Assembly (NCBI RefSeq): GCF_024178315.1
Contig: NZ_JAMZIK010000084.1
Coordinates: forward strand, 26,338-90,337
Source: Siccirubricoccus soli
Lineage (GTDB): Bacteria > Pseudomonadota > Alphaproteobacteria > Acetobacterales > Acetobacteraceae
Reading direction: 5' to 3'
Length of the DNA: 64,000 nt
The notes under the pieces are model-generated. The model did no database searches and was not told the origin of the DNA. It saw nothing but the letters and a program-made list of their open reading frames with translations. Both the position numbers and the translations under genes were made by a program. This document shows, one piece after another, positions 16,627-25,096 of this stretch. Position 1 is the first letter of the stretch; every line of letters starts with the position of its first letter.

Positions 16627-17582
16627 GCCGGGCGGCGGCGGCATCGGCAGGGAACACGGCGCCCCCGCTGGCCGAGACGCCCAGGCCGCCAGGGGCGTCC
16701 CCGATGGGACGGACATCACCCCCGCCCGGGCCCTCCGCTGCCAGCGGGGGAGGCTGCGTGACGCTCTCGGCCCTGGTCGTGGCACGGAACGAGGAGGCGC
16801 GGTTGCCCTCCTGCCTCGCCACCCTCGGCTTCGCCGATGAGATCGTGGTGGTGCTGGACCGCACCACGGATGGCTCCGCCGCCATCGCCCGCGCCGCCGG
16901 GGCCCGGGTGCTGGAAGGCGCCTGGGAGCTGGAGGGGGCGCGGCGCAATGCCGGGATCGAAGCCTGCACCGGCGATTGGATCCTCGAAGTCGATGCCGAT
17001 GAGCATGTGGAGCCGGCCCTCGCCGAGGAGATCCGCCAGGTGATCGCCACCTCCCGCCATGGCTGGCACACGGTGCGGCTGGACAATTACATCGGCACCA
17101 GGCTGGTCCGGCATGGCTGGGCCGGCAGCTTCGGCACCTCCGCCAAGCCGGTGCTGTTCCGCCGCGGCGCGAAGCGCTGGCGGGACCAGCGGGTGCATCC
17201 GGGGCTGGAGCGGCAGGGGAGCGAGGGGCCGCGCCTCGCCCGCGGCGCGCTGGCGCATTACGTGGACCGCGACATCTCCGACATGCTGCGGCGGCTGGAC
17301 CGCTACTCCTCGGCCAAGGCGGCGGATCTGCTCGCCTCCGGCAAGATCGGCTCGCTGCCGGCCAATCTGCGGCGCGGCGTCACCCGTGGCTGGAAATCCT
17401 ATGTCAGTCGCCGCGGCTACCGGGAGGGTGCCTGGGGCGTGTTGCTGGCGCTCTGCACCGCCGCCTTTCCCCTGCTTTCCTACCTGAAGGCGCGGCTGGA
17501 GCCGGAGCGGCACCGGCCGTTGCAAACCCTGCCCGGCGCCGCCACCTCTGCCGGCATGCCGGACGCCGACCCGCCGCCGTGA
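16623..17582 (+). CDS. Glycosyltransferase family 2 (WaaE/KdtX-like)
   Basis: The 319-residue GT-A enzyme has SALVVARNEEARLPSCLATL as its nucleotide-binding start, the DxD-like EVDADEHV and the downstream WRDQRVHPGLE segment typical of LPS-core WaaE/KdtX-like transferases, ending in a hydrophobic helix near residues 270-290. The first ~45 residues are Pro/Gly-rich and unlike the family, so an internal GTG just before TLSALVV may be the true start. ATG 16623 is kept because it overlaps the preceding stop (ATGA). Confidence 0.86.
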   Translation: MSRAAAASAGNTAPPLAETPRPPGASPMGRTSPPPGPSAASGGGCVTLSALVVARNEEARLPSCLATLGFADEIVVVLDRTTDGSAAIARAAGARVLEGAWELEGARRNAGIEACTGDWILEVDADEHVEPALAEEIRQVIATSRHGWHTVRLDNYIGTRLVRHGWAGSFGTSAKPVLFRRGAKRWRDQRVHPGLERQGSEGPRLARGALAHYVDRDISDMLRRLDRYSSAKAADLLASGKIGSLPANLRRGVTRGWKSYVSRRGYREGAWGVLLALCTAAFPLLSYLKARLEPERHRPLQTLPGAATSAGMPDADPPP

Positions 17583-18673
17583 GCGCAACCCTGGACCTGC
17601 CGGCGCCCCTGGCGGCGCCGACCGCGCCCTTGCGCATCGCCCATGTCATGGCCGGCGCGGCCATGGGCGGCGCCGAGGCCTTCTATGAGCGGCTGGTCGC
17701 GGCGCAGCACGCCGCCGGCGAGCAGGTGCTGGCCATCATCCGCGCCGAGCCCGGACGGGCAGCCCGGCTGCGGGCAGCCGGGCTCGATCCGGTGGAGCTC
17801 GGCTTCGGCGGGCCGCTCGACCTGCGGACCGCGCCGCGGCTGCGGACGGCGCTGGAGGCGTTCCGGCCGCAACTCGTCGTCTCCTGGGCCAACCGGGCCA
17901 GCCGCTTCGCCGGGGCGGTGAAGCGGCGGGGCGCGCCCTGGACGCTGATCGGCCGCATGGGCGGCTATTACGACCTGAAGTACTACCGTGGATGCGACCA
18001 TGTGGTCGGCAACACCGAGGATCTGCGGCGCTGGATCATGCGGGGCGGGGTGGCGGCGGACCGTGCCCACTACCTGCCGAATTTCGCCGCCGACCTGGCC
18101 GGGGCCGCGCCTGCCGCGCTGCCGGCGCCGCCGGGCGCGCCGAAGCTGCTGGCGCTCGGCCGGCTGCACCGCAACAAGGGCTTCGACGTGCTCCTGCGGA
18201 CGCTGCCCATGCTGCCCGGCGTGCATCTCTCGATCGGCGGGGAGGGGCCGGAGCGGGCGGCGCTGCAATCCCTGGCGGCCGAGCTGGGGGTGGCGGAGCG
18301 TGTCGCCTTCCTTGGCTGGCGGCAGGATATCGGCGCGCTGCTGGCGGGCAGCGACATCTTCCTCTGCCCCTCCCGGCATGAGCCGCTGGGCAATGTGGTG
18401 CTGGAGGCCTGGTCGGCCGGGCGGCCGGTGGTCGCGGCGGATGCCGCCGGGCCGGCGGCGCTGATCGAGGATGGCCGGACCGGGCTGCTGGTGCCGCGGG
18501 AGGCGCCGGCGCCGCTCGCCGCCGCCATCGCCGGGCTGCTGGAGCAGCCGGCGCGCGCCGCGGCGCTGGCCGCCGCCGGCCGGGCGGAATTCGAGCGCGC
18601 CCACGCCGCGCCGGCCGTGCTGGCGCGCTGGCGGGAATTCCTGGCGGCGGTGGCGCTGCGGGAGGGTGGCTGA
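17579..18673 (+). CDS. Glycosyltransferase family 4
   Basis: The 364-residue GT-B enzyme has an N-terminal donor/acceptor domain beginning RIAHVMAGAAMGGAE and a C-terminal Glycos_transf_1 domain with LLALGRLHRNKGFDVLL, LGWRQDIGALLAGSDIFL and the E-x7-E-like SRHEPLGNVVLEAWSAG. It is a retaining transferase for a surface polysaccharide or LPS side chain. The GTG start overlaps the previous stop (GTGA), and the TGA stop shares a base with the next ATG. All four operon genes are therefore translationally linked. Confidence 0.9.
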   Translation: MSATLDLPAPLAAPTAPLRIAHVMAGAAMGGAEAFYERLVAAQHAAGEQVLAIIRAEPGRAARLRAAGLDPVELGFGGPLDLRTAPRLRTALEAFRPQLVVSWANRASRFAGAVKRRGAPWTLIGRMGGYYDLKYYRGCDHVVGNTEDLRRWIMRGGVAADRAHYLPNFAADLAGAAPAALPAPPGAPKLLALGRLHRNKGFDVLLRTLPMLPGVHLSIGGEGPERAALQSLAAELGVAERVAFLGWRQDIGALLAGSDIFLCPSRHEPLGNVVLEAWSAGRPVVAADAAGPAALIEDGRTGLLVPREAPAPLAAAIAGLLEQPARAAALAAAGRAEFERAHAAPAVLARWREFLAAVALREGG

Positions 18674-20433
18674 TGTGCGGCCTCGCCGGGCTTGCCCTGG
18701 CCGCTGGCCAGGCGCCCTCCGCCACGGTGCTGGAGGCGATGACGCGGGCGCTGGCGCATCGCGGCCCGGATGGCCATGGCCATCACGTGGTCGGCAATGT
18801 CGCCCTCTCCCATACCCGGCTCGCCATCATCGACCTCGTCACCGGCGACCAGCCGCTGTTTGCCGGCCCGGCGGCGCTGGTGGCGAATGGGGAGGTGTAC
18901 AATTACCGGGAGCTGCGGACCGAGAACCAGCTCCACTGCGCCACCAACAGCGATTGCGAGCCGCCGCTGCATCTCTTCCGCCGCGACGGCATCGGCTTCG
19001 CTGACCGGCTGCGCGGCATGTACGCCATCGCGCTGCATGACCGCGCGGCGCGGCAGGTGGTGCTGGCGCGCGATCCCTTCGGCATCAAGCCGCTCTACCT
19101 GGCGGAGATCCCGGGCGGCATCGCCTTCGCCTCGGAGCCGCAGGCGCTGCTCGCCGCGGGGCTGGTCGCGCCGCGCATCCGGCCGGAGGCGCTGGCGGAG
19201 CTGCTGCAGCTGCAATTCACCACCGGCGCCGAGACGATCTTCCAGGGCATCACCCGCGTGCTGCCGGGCGAGACCATCGTCATCGCCGACGGCGCCGTCA
19301 CCGAGCGCCATCGCCGCGCCGCCCTGCCGGAGGGCGGGCCGGAGTGCATCTCGGCGGAAGCGGCGCTCGCCCGGCTGGATGTGGCGCTGGAGGAGAGCGT
19401 CGCGCTGCACCAGCGCAGCGACGTGCCCTATGGCATGTTTCTCTCCGGCGGCATCGACAGCGCGACGGTGCTGGCGATGATGGCGCGGCTCAACGAGCGT
19501 CCGGTGCTCGCCTTCACCGCCGGCTTCGACGTGCCCGGCGCGGCGGATGAGCGGGAGGCGGCGCGGGCGATGGCCGCCTCGGTGGGCGCGAAGCACGTCA
19601 CCGTTGCGGTGGATGAGGCGATGGTCTGGCGGCACCTGCCGGAGATCGTCGCCGCCATGGACGACCCGGCGGCGGACTACGCCATCATCCCCACCTGGTT
19701 CCTGGCGCGGCGCGCGCGGCAGGAAGTGAAGGTGGTGCTGTCCGGCGAGGGTGGCGATGAGATCTTCGGCGGCTATGGCCGCTACCGCTCCGCCATGCGG
19801 CCCTGGTGGCTGGGCGGCAAGGCGCCGCGCAGCCGCGGCAGCTTCGACCGTCTCGAGGTGCTGCGGGCGCCGCTGACCGGCTGGCGGGACGGCATCGGCG
19901 CGGCGGAGGCGGCGGCGGCCTCGCCCGGCCGCACCCGTTTGCAGGCGGCGCAGGCGCTGGATGTGACGGACTGGCTGCCGAACGACCTGCTGGTGAAGCT
20001 CGACCGCTGCCTGATGGCGCATGGCGTGGAGGGCCGCACGCCGCTGCTGGACACCGGCATCGCCGAAGCGGCCTTCCGCCTGCCGGACGCGCTGAAGGTG
20101 CAGGGCCATACCGGCAAGTGGCTGCTGCGTGAATGGCTGGCCCGGCGCCTGCCCGCCGCCGAGCCCTACAAGCCGAAGCAGGGCTTCACCGTGCCGGTCG
20201 GCGCCTGGATCGCGGGGGTGGGGGAGAAGCTCGGGCCCCTGGTGGCAGCGCAGCCAGGTATTGCCGAAATCGCCCGACCGGACCGGGTGGCGGCGCTGTT
20301 CCGCGCCGCGGGGGGCGACAAGCACAAGGGCTTCGCCGCCTGGCACCTGCTGTTCTACGCGCTCTGGCACCGCCGGCATGTGGAGGGGGTACGGGCGGAG
20401 GGGGATGTGTTCGCGGCGCTTTCGGCCCGGTAG
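18673..20433 (+). CDS. asnB: Asparagine synthase (glutamine-hydrolysing)
   Basis: The 586-residue protein starts MCGLAGL, exposing the catalytic Cys after Met removal. The glutaminase domain shows LAHRGPDG and NGEVYNY, the synthetase domain has the PP-loop LSGGIDSATV, and it continues with LSGEGGDEIFGGYGRY and LDRCLMAHGVEGRTPLLD. It makes asparagine from aspartate, ATP and glutamine. Placement at the end of a glycosyltransferase operon is typical of AsnB-like enzymes that amidate sugars or peptides in exopolysaccharide clusters, so it may not be the housekeeping enzyme. Confidence 0.9.
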   Translation: MCGLAGLALAAGQAPSATVLEAMTRALAHRGPDGHGHHVVGNVALSHTRLAIIDLVTGDQPLFAGPAALVANGEVYNYRELRTENQLHCATNSDCEPPLHLFRRDGIGFADRLRGMYAIALHDRAARQVVLARDPFGIKPLYLAEIPGGIAFASEPQALLAAGLVAPRIRPEALAELLQLQFTTGAETIFQGITRVLPGETIVIADGAVTERHRRAALPEGGPECISAEAALARLDVALEESVALHQRSDVPYGMFLSGGIDSATVLAMMARLNERPVLAFTAGFDVPGAADEREAARAMAASVGAKHVTVAVDEAMVWRHLPEIVAAMDDPAADYAIIPTWFLARRARQEVKVVLSGEGGDEIFGGYGRYRSAMRPWWLGGKAPRSRGSFDRLEVLRAPLTGWRDGIGAAEAAAASPGRTRLQAAQALDVTDWLPNDLLVKLDRCLMAHGVEGRTPLLDTGIAEAAFRLPDALKVQGHTGKWLLREWLARRLPAAEPYKPKQGFTVPVGAWIAGVGEKLGPLVAAQPGIAEIARPDRVAALFRAAGGDKHKGFAAWHLLFYALWHRRHVEGVRAEGDVFAALSAR

Positions 20434-20872
20434 CGCCTTCCGCCGGACTTACGGTGCCTCCGGCGAAGCCGGAAACAGGCGCCGGCGCCCTGGCTTGGAG
20501 CCGCAAGGCCGCCTGGCGGCCGGAATGTCGCAGTGCGAAAGGCCGGCCCGCCTTCATGGCGGCAGGGCGCGATCGGCCCGATCCGCAGCCGATGGCCGCC
20601 GATCCCGGCTCGGACACTCCTCGCGTTCCGGGCCGGGTATCGCGTGCAGGGTTGGCGCGGCGGCTGCGCGCCAGATTGAAGGACATACCGGCCGCGCCTG
20701 TGGGCCGAGATCGGCCGGTGTTCCGCGCGGCCGACATGAGGCGTCCTTGCGGGAAATCCCTGTCACGCATTCGGGACGGCGCGAAGCCGCGCGGGCGAGA
20801 GGTAATTGAAGCAGCAGGCGAACAGGCCTGCTAGGTTGTAACGCCGAACAGTGCTTCGGCTGGAGCAGTCCC
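20434..20872. other. Gene-free stretch between asnB and a small membrane protein
   Basis: These 439 bases contain no supportable gene or RNA. Open frames here are Arg/Pro-rich and lack ribosome sites. Just after asnB a short inverted repeat around CCTCCGGCGAAGCCGGA could contribute to termination. The last ~70 bases become less GC-rich and lead into a GGAG ribosome site for the small downstream gene. Confidence 0.5.
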
Positions 20873-21133
20873 ATGCCAATGCGCGCTTATCGAGCGACGG
20901 TCGGCCATGTCGGCGTACATGTCGGACGTAATATCTGGAAGTGGGTCGGTGTGTCTGCTGCTGCTACGGTGATTGCCGGGTTCGTTTACGGGAAGCTGGG
21001 TCGAAGTGCCGGAGTATTCGGCGATTTCGCCGCACTTTCCGGTTGCATCCTCGGCACCCTGGTCATGGTGCGGAGTCAGCTGGGCTTCGTCCCGGAGCAT
21101 CCGCTGCCGGGGGATGACGTGATCCAACAGTGA
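20873..21133 (+). CDS. Small hypothetical membrane protein
   Basis: The 86-residue protein has a hydrophobic segment near residues 24-41 (WVGVSAAATVIAGFVYG) and a second near 48-64. GGAG sits seven bases before ATG 20873; an internal ATG two codons later is possible. The coding stretch is visibly less GC-rich than its neighbours and uses codons such as TTA and GTA, unusual here, so it may be of recent foreign origin. No family is recognised. It stands alone, between asnB and a Bug receptor. Confidence 0.55.
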   Translation: MPMRAYRATVGHVGVHVGRNIWKWVGVSAAATVIAGFVYGKLGRSAGVFGDFAALSGCILGTLVMVRSQLGFVPEHPLPGDDVIQQ

Positions 21134-21210
21134 CCGCGCTGGGCCCGGGGATCTCGCCACACTCCTAGCGAAAGGCGCTATGCTTGGCGGCAACACCGGG
21201 AGGATACCGC

Positions 21211-22173
21211 ATGCCCCTGCGTCGCCGCCTGCTTGCCGCCGCCCCGCTGCTCGCCCTGCCGGTGCTGGCCCGCGCCCAGTCCGGCGCCATGCGCCTCGTC
21301 GTTCCCAACGCCCCGGGCGGCACCAGCGACATCCTGGCGCGGCTGATCGCCGAACCGCTGGGCCGGGCGCTGGGCGGGACGGTGATCGTCGAGAACCGGG
21401 CCGGCGCCGGCGGCAATATCGGCGCCGACCTGGTGGCGAAGAGCACGCCGGACGGCACCACCATGCTGCTGCTGGATGTCAGCGTGCTGGAGACCTTCCC
21501 GAGCCTGCTCGCCCGCATGCCCTATGACGTGGAGCGGGACCTGGCGCCGGTGCAGATGCTGATCTACGCGCCCTACATCCTCGCCGTCGCCAACCGCCTG
21601 CCGGTGCAGGATGCGAGGGCGCTGGCGGCACATGTGAAGGCCAATACGGGCAGGGTCAGCGCGGCCAATTCCGGGGCGGGGACGCTGACCCATATCGTCG
21701 CCCTGTCGCTCGCCAGCCATTGGGGCGGGGAGATGATCCATGTGCCCTATCGCGGCGGCGCGCCGGCGCTGCTGGCGGTGGCCTCGGGCGAATCCGACCT
21801 GACCATGGCCGGGGCGACGCAATCCCAGCCCTATGTCACGGGCGGGCAGATGCGGGGCGTGGCCGTCTCCGGCCGGCAGCGCCTGACGGCGGTGCCGGAC
21901 CTGCCGACCTTCGCCGAGCTGGGCTGGCCCCTGCCGGAATCGGGGACCTGGCAGGGGCTGCTGGTGCAGGGCCAGACGCCGCCCGCCATCGTGGCGCGGC
22001 TGGAGGCGGCGGTGGCGGAGGTGCTGGCCATGCCCGCGGTGCGCAGCCGCATCGCGGAACTCGGCGGGGTGGTGCAGGCGGATGGCGCGGCAGCCTTCAG
22101 GGCGCGGCTGCAGGCCGATACGGCGGCGCTGAGCGCCATCATCCGCACGAACAACATCCGGATGGACAACTGA
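21211..22173 (+). CDS. Tripartite tricarboxylate transporter substrate-binding protein (Bug family)
   Basis: The 320-residue protein has a Sec signal peptide (MPLRRRLLAAAPLLALPVLARA, cleavage near residue 22) and the Bug fold: RLVVPNAPGGTSDILARL, VENRAGAGGNIGAD, VPYRGGAPALLAV and the C-terminal RIAELGG. It should bind a carboxylate-type ligand in the periplasm. ATG 21211 has GGGAGG upstream and places the signal peptide at the start. No TctA/TctB membrane genes are nearby, so it is an orphan receptor, as in many genomes with expanded Bug families. Confidence 0.92.
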   Translation: MPLRRRLLAAAPLLALPVLARAQSGAMRLVVPNAPGGTSDILARLIAEPLGRALGGTVIVENRAGAGGNIGADLVAKSTPDGTTMLLLDVSVLETFPSLLARMPYDVERDLAPVQMLIYAPYILAVANRLPVQDARALAAHVKANTGRVSAANSGAGTLTHIVALSLASHWGGEMIHVPYRGGAPALLAVASGESDLTMAGATQSQPYVTGGQMRGVAVSGRQRLTAVPDLPTFAELGWPLPESGTWQGLLVQGQTPPAIVARLEAAVAEVLAMPAVRSRIAELGGVVQADGAAAFRARLQADTAALSAIIRTNNIRMDN

Positions 22174-22291
22174 CTCCGCCGGCCTCCTCTTCTGGCCGTT
22201 CCGGCCGGGCCTGCCAATGCGCGCTCGACCCCGTGGAGCGCACCTCAAGCCCCGGCACCTTCCTGCCATGAGAAGAAGGAAGCCGCTCCGG

Positions 22292-22525
22292 TCAGCATGG
22301 CCCTTCGCTGCACACCGCATCGCGGCCCAGCGGCACGTCCCGCATCGTCACGCCCCGCGGCATTTCCCGGAACACCGGCGCCGGGCTCCCGCTCAGCCCC
22401 CAGGGCCCCGCCTTCGGTTCCGGCGCCGGCCAGGGGCTGCGCCGCCAGGCCATCAGCGCCGGCACGCCGCCCAGCAGCAGCAGGGTCGCCGCCAGGGCCA
22501 GCAGATCGGCATCGAGATAGGTCAT
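22292..22525 (-). CDS. Small single-pass membrane protein, hypothetical
   Basis: The 77-residue frame opens MTYLDADLLALAATLLLLGG, a clear N-terminal transmembrane helix, followed by a Pro/Gly-rich tail ending in Cys. GGAG lies seven bases before ATG 22525, and another ATG four codons upstream is in frame. It is divergent from the PepSY two-component operon, leaving about 120 bases for shared promoters. No family is recognised; the helix and ribosome site are the only support. Confidence 0.5.
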   Translation of the reverse strand: MTYLDADLLALAATLLLLGGVPALMAWRRSPWPAPEPKAGPWGLSGSPAPVFREMPRGVTMRDVPLGRDAVCSEGPC

Positions 22526-22648
22526 CCTGCGCTCCATTGCGGGGCATGCTGCCCCTCGCTCTTGGACCCCACCATGACCACCCCCGCCTGAACCGGCGCT
22601 GAGCGACCCGTTCAGCCTGGGTTCAGCCAAGACGGTGCAAACAGCCCC

Positions 22649-22966
22649 ATGCGTCGCCCCCTGCTCTGCCTCCTGGCCGGCCTCGCTTTGGTCGCGCCCC
22701 AGGCCGCCCGCGCCGATGATGACGATCACGAACGCGCCCGCGCCGCGGTGGAGGCCGGGCGCATCCGTCCGCTCGCGGAATTGCTCGCGGCGGTGGAACG
22801 GCGCTTCGTCGGCCAGGTGGTGGAGACCGAGCTGGACGACGACGACAACCGCTGGACCTACGAATTCAAGCTGCTCCCGCCCTCCGGCCGGATGTATCGG
22901 GTGATCCTCGATGCCACGACGGGCGCCGTCCTCTCCACGCGCGGCCCGGTGCAGGAGCGGCGCTGA
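22649..22966 (+). CDS. PepSY domain-containing periplasmic protein
   Basis: The 105-residue protein has a signal peptide (LLCLLAGLALVAPQAARA, cleavage near residue 22) followed by an acidic DDDDHERA stretch and a single PepSY fold (IRPLAELLAAVERRF, then YEFKLLPPSGRMYRVILDATTG). PepSY proteins of this type sit beside two-component systems and often modulate periplasmic sensing or proteolysis. Its stop overlaps the response-regulator ATG (TGATG), so the three genes form one operon. The acidic cluster could bind cations, which would suit an Mg/metal- or peptide-sensing system; this is inference. Confidence 0.85.
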   Translation: MRRPLLCLLAGLALVAPQAARADDDDHERARAAVEAGRIRPLAELLAAVERRFVGQVVETELDDDDNRWTYEFKLLPPSGRMYRVILDATTGAVLSTRGPVQERR

Positions 22967-23628
22967 TGCGGGTGCTGGTGGTGGAGGACAGCGAGGCGCT
23001 CGCGGCCCAGCTCCGCGAGGCGCTGGCGGCGGCGCATTTCGCCGTGGACCATGCGGCGGATGGGGAGGAGGCACTCTTCCTCGGGGAGACCGAGCCCTAT
23101 GACGCGGTGGTGCTCGATCTCGGCCTGCCGCGGCTGGACGGACTTTCGGTGCTGCGCCGCTGGCGCGCCGCCGGCCGCGCCATGCCGGTGCTGATCCTGA
23201 CGGCGCGCGATGCCTGGACGGAGAAGGTCGCTGGCCTTGATGCCGGGGCGGATGACTACCTGGCCAAACCCTTCGTGATGGGGGAGCTGCTGGCCCGGCT
23301 GCGCGCCCTGGTCCGCCGCGCCCATGGCCGCGCCCAGGCGGAGCTGCAGGTCGGCGCGCTGAGCATCGATACCGCGACCAGCGCCGTCGCCCTGGAGGGG
23401 CGGCCGGTGCGGCTCACCGGCCTCGAATTCCGGCTGCTCTCCTATCTCGCCCACCGCCCCGGCCAGGTGGTCTCCAAGACCGAGCTGACGGAGCATCTCT
23501 ACGCCCAGGATTTCGACCGGGACTCCAACACGCTGGAGGTGGTGATCGGCCGGCTGCGCAGGAAGCTGGACCCGGCGCTGATCGAGACGCTGCGTGGCCA
23601 GGGCTACCGGCTGGTGGCGCCGGGCTGA
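22966..23628 (+). CDS. OmpR/PhoB-family response regulator (PhoP/QseB-like)
   Basis: The 220-residue protein has a receiver domain with RVLVVEDSE acidic pair, phospho-acceptor Asp in VVLDLGLP (near residue 51), the conserved Thr in ILTARD and Lys in YLAKPF (near 103). A winged-helix output domain (LTGLEFRLLSYLAHRPGQVV, IGRLRRKLD, RGQGYRL) completes it. It is activated by the adjacent kinase and should bind direct-repeat operators. It is co-transcribed with the PepSY gene upstream and the kinase six bases downstream. Confidence 0.92.
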   Translation: MRVLVVEDSEALAAQLREALAAAHFAVDHAADGEEALFLGETEPYDAVVLDLGLPRLDGLSVLRRWRAAGRAMPVLILTARDAWTEKVAGLDAGADDYLAKPFVMGELLARLRALVRRAHGRAQAELQVGALSIDTATSAVALEGRPVRLTGLEFRLLSYLAHRPGQVVSKTELTEHLYAQDFDRDSNTLEVVIGRLRRKLDPALIETLRGQGYRLVAPG

Positions 23629-23634
23629 GCCTCC

Positions 23635-24975
23635 ATGCGCCCCCGTTCCCTGACGCTCCGCCTGGCGCTGCTCTCGGCCGCCTGGGTCGCGCTCGGCCTC
23701 GGCGTCGCCGGCTGGCTGATCCTCTCCCTCACCTCCAGCCAGATGCTGCGCAGCTTCGACGGCCGGCTGGTGAACCTGCTGGACGCGGTCGCCGGCGTCG
23801 CCGCGGTAGGGCCCGAGGGGCAGCTTTCGGTCGGCACCGTCCGGGCGCTCTCCGCCACCAATTTCGCCCAGCCGCTATCGGGCTATTACTGGCAGCTCGC
23901 CGCGCCCGGGGCGCGCAGCGCCACCTCCCGTTCGCTCTGGGATGCGCGGCTGCCGCCCTATGACCTCGCCGCCGGCAACGGCCCGCATGTCCGCGACGTG
24001 CCGGGGCCGCGGGGGGAGAGGCTGCGGCTGGCCGAGCGGGCCGTGGTGCCGGTGGATGGCAGCCAGCCCGTGCTGGTGCAGGTGGCCATCGCGCGGGGGG
24101 AGCTGGACCGCGACATCCGCCGGCTGCGCCTGCTGGTGGGCGGCACCTTCGCGCTGCTCGGCGCCGGCCTCGTGCTCGGCACGGTGGCGCTGCTGGTCTT
24201 CGGCCTGGCGCCGCTGCGGCGGGCCCGCCACACCCTGGCGGAGGTCAGGGCGGGCCGCCGGGAGCGGCTCGCCGCCGGCCCCGCGCCGGCCGAGATCGCG
24301 CCGCTGCTGGAGGAGATCGACGCGCTGGTGGCGCAGAACCGGGCGACGGTGGACCGCGCCCGGGCGCATGTCGGCAACCTCGCGCATGCGCTGAAGACGC
24401 CGATCGCGGTGCAGCGCGCCGCCCTGGCGCCGGAGGCGCCGGACCTGCCACTGGCCCAGGCGCAGAACGCGGCGATGGAGCGGCTGGTGCAGCACCATCT
24501 GGTGCGTGCCCGGGCCGCGGCCCTGGCCGGCTCCGCCACGACCGAGGCGGTGCCGATGGCGGTGGCCGGGGAGATCGCCCGGGTGCTGCGGCGGCTCTTC
24601 GCCGGCAAGGGGATCGAGATCGCGCTGGCCGGGGATGAGTCGGTGCGGGTGCCGGTGGACCACCAGGACCTGGCGGAGATGCTGGGCAACCTGCTGGAGA
24701 ATGCCTGCAAATGGGCCCGCAGCCGGGTGTCCCTGAGCGTGGCGCGGGAGAATGGCGGGGTGATGCTGCGCATCGCCGATGACGGGCCCGGCCTGCCCGA
24801 GGCGGCGCGGGAGGCGGTGCTGGCCCGCGGCATCCGGCTGGACGAAATGGCGCCGGGCAGCGGGCTCGGCCTCGCCATCGTGCGGGACCTGGCGGAGCTG
24901 TACCGGGGGCGGCTGGCGCTGGATCGGGCGCCGGAGGGGGGGCTGCTGGTGCGGTTCTGGCTGCCGCTGCGGTGA
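23635..24975 (+). CDS. Sensor histidine kinase (PhoQ/QseC-like)
   Basis: The 446-residue kinase has transmembrane helices near residues 9-32 and 160-188 flanking a ~125-residue periplasmic sensor, then a HAMP-like linker (LAPLRRARHTLAEVRAG). The phospho-acceptor His is in GNLAHALKTP (near 253), the N-box is GNLLENACKWA and the G boxes are DDGPGLP and GSGLGLAIV. It phosphorylates the preceding regulator. The H-box form (AHALKTP) is characteristic of the PhoQ-type subfamily. The signal is unknown, but the co-encoded PepSY protein is a likely periplasmic partner. Confidence 0.92.
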   Translation: MRPRSLTLRLALLSAAWVALGLGVAGWLILSLTSSQMLRSFDGRLVNLLDAVAGVAAVGPEGQLSVGTVRALSATNFAQPLSGYYWQLAAPGARSATSRSLWDARLPPYDLAAGNGPHVRDVPGPRGERLRLAERAVVPVDGSQPVLVQVAIARGELDRDIRRLRLLVGGTFALLGAGLVLGTVALLVFGLAPLRRARHTLAEVRAGRRERLAAGPAPAEIAPLLEEIDALVAQNRATVDRARAHVGNLAHALKTPIAVQRAALAPEAPDLPLAQAQNAAMERLVQHHLVRARAAALAGSATTEAVPMAVAGEIARVLRRLFAGKGIEIALAGDESVRVPVDHQDLAEMLGNLLENACKWARSRVSLSVARENGGVMLRIADDGPGLPEAAREAVLARGIRLDEMAPGSGLGLAIVRDLAELYRGRLALDRAPEGGLLVRFWLPLR

Positions 24976-25046
24976 TCGAGAGGGCGCCGCGCCCCTCCCC
25001 AAGCTCCACCCGCGCAGGGCCGAAAGGCTGCCGGACCCCATGAGTT
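24976..25046. repeat. Family-2 intergenic repeat, copy d (diverged, reverse orientation)
   Basis: The arrangement GAGAGGGCGCCGCGCCCCTC, then AGCTCCACCCGC, GGGCCGAAAGGC and CCCCATGAGTT matches the reverse complement of the family-2 elements at 53784 and 63807, with several substitutions. It directly follows the kinase stop and may serve as a terminator. Confidence 0.6.
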
Positions 25047-25096
25047 GAGCGCGAGTCTCGGCTATACCCCGCCAGCAGCCCTAGGGAGACTTTGCC

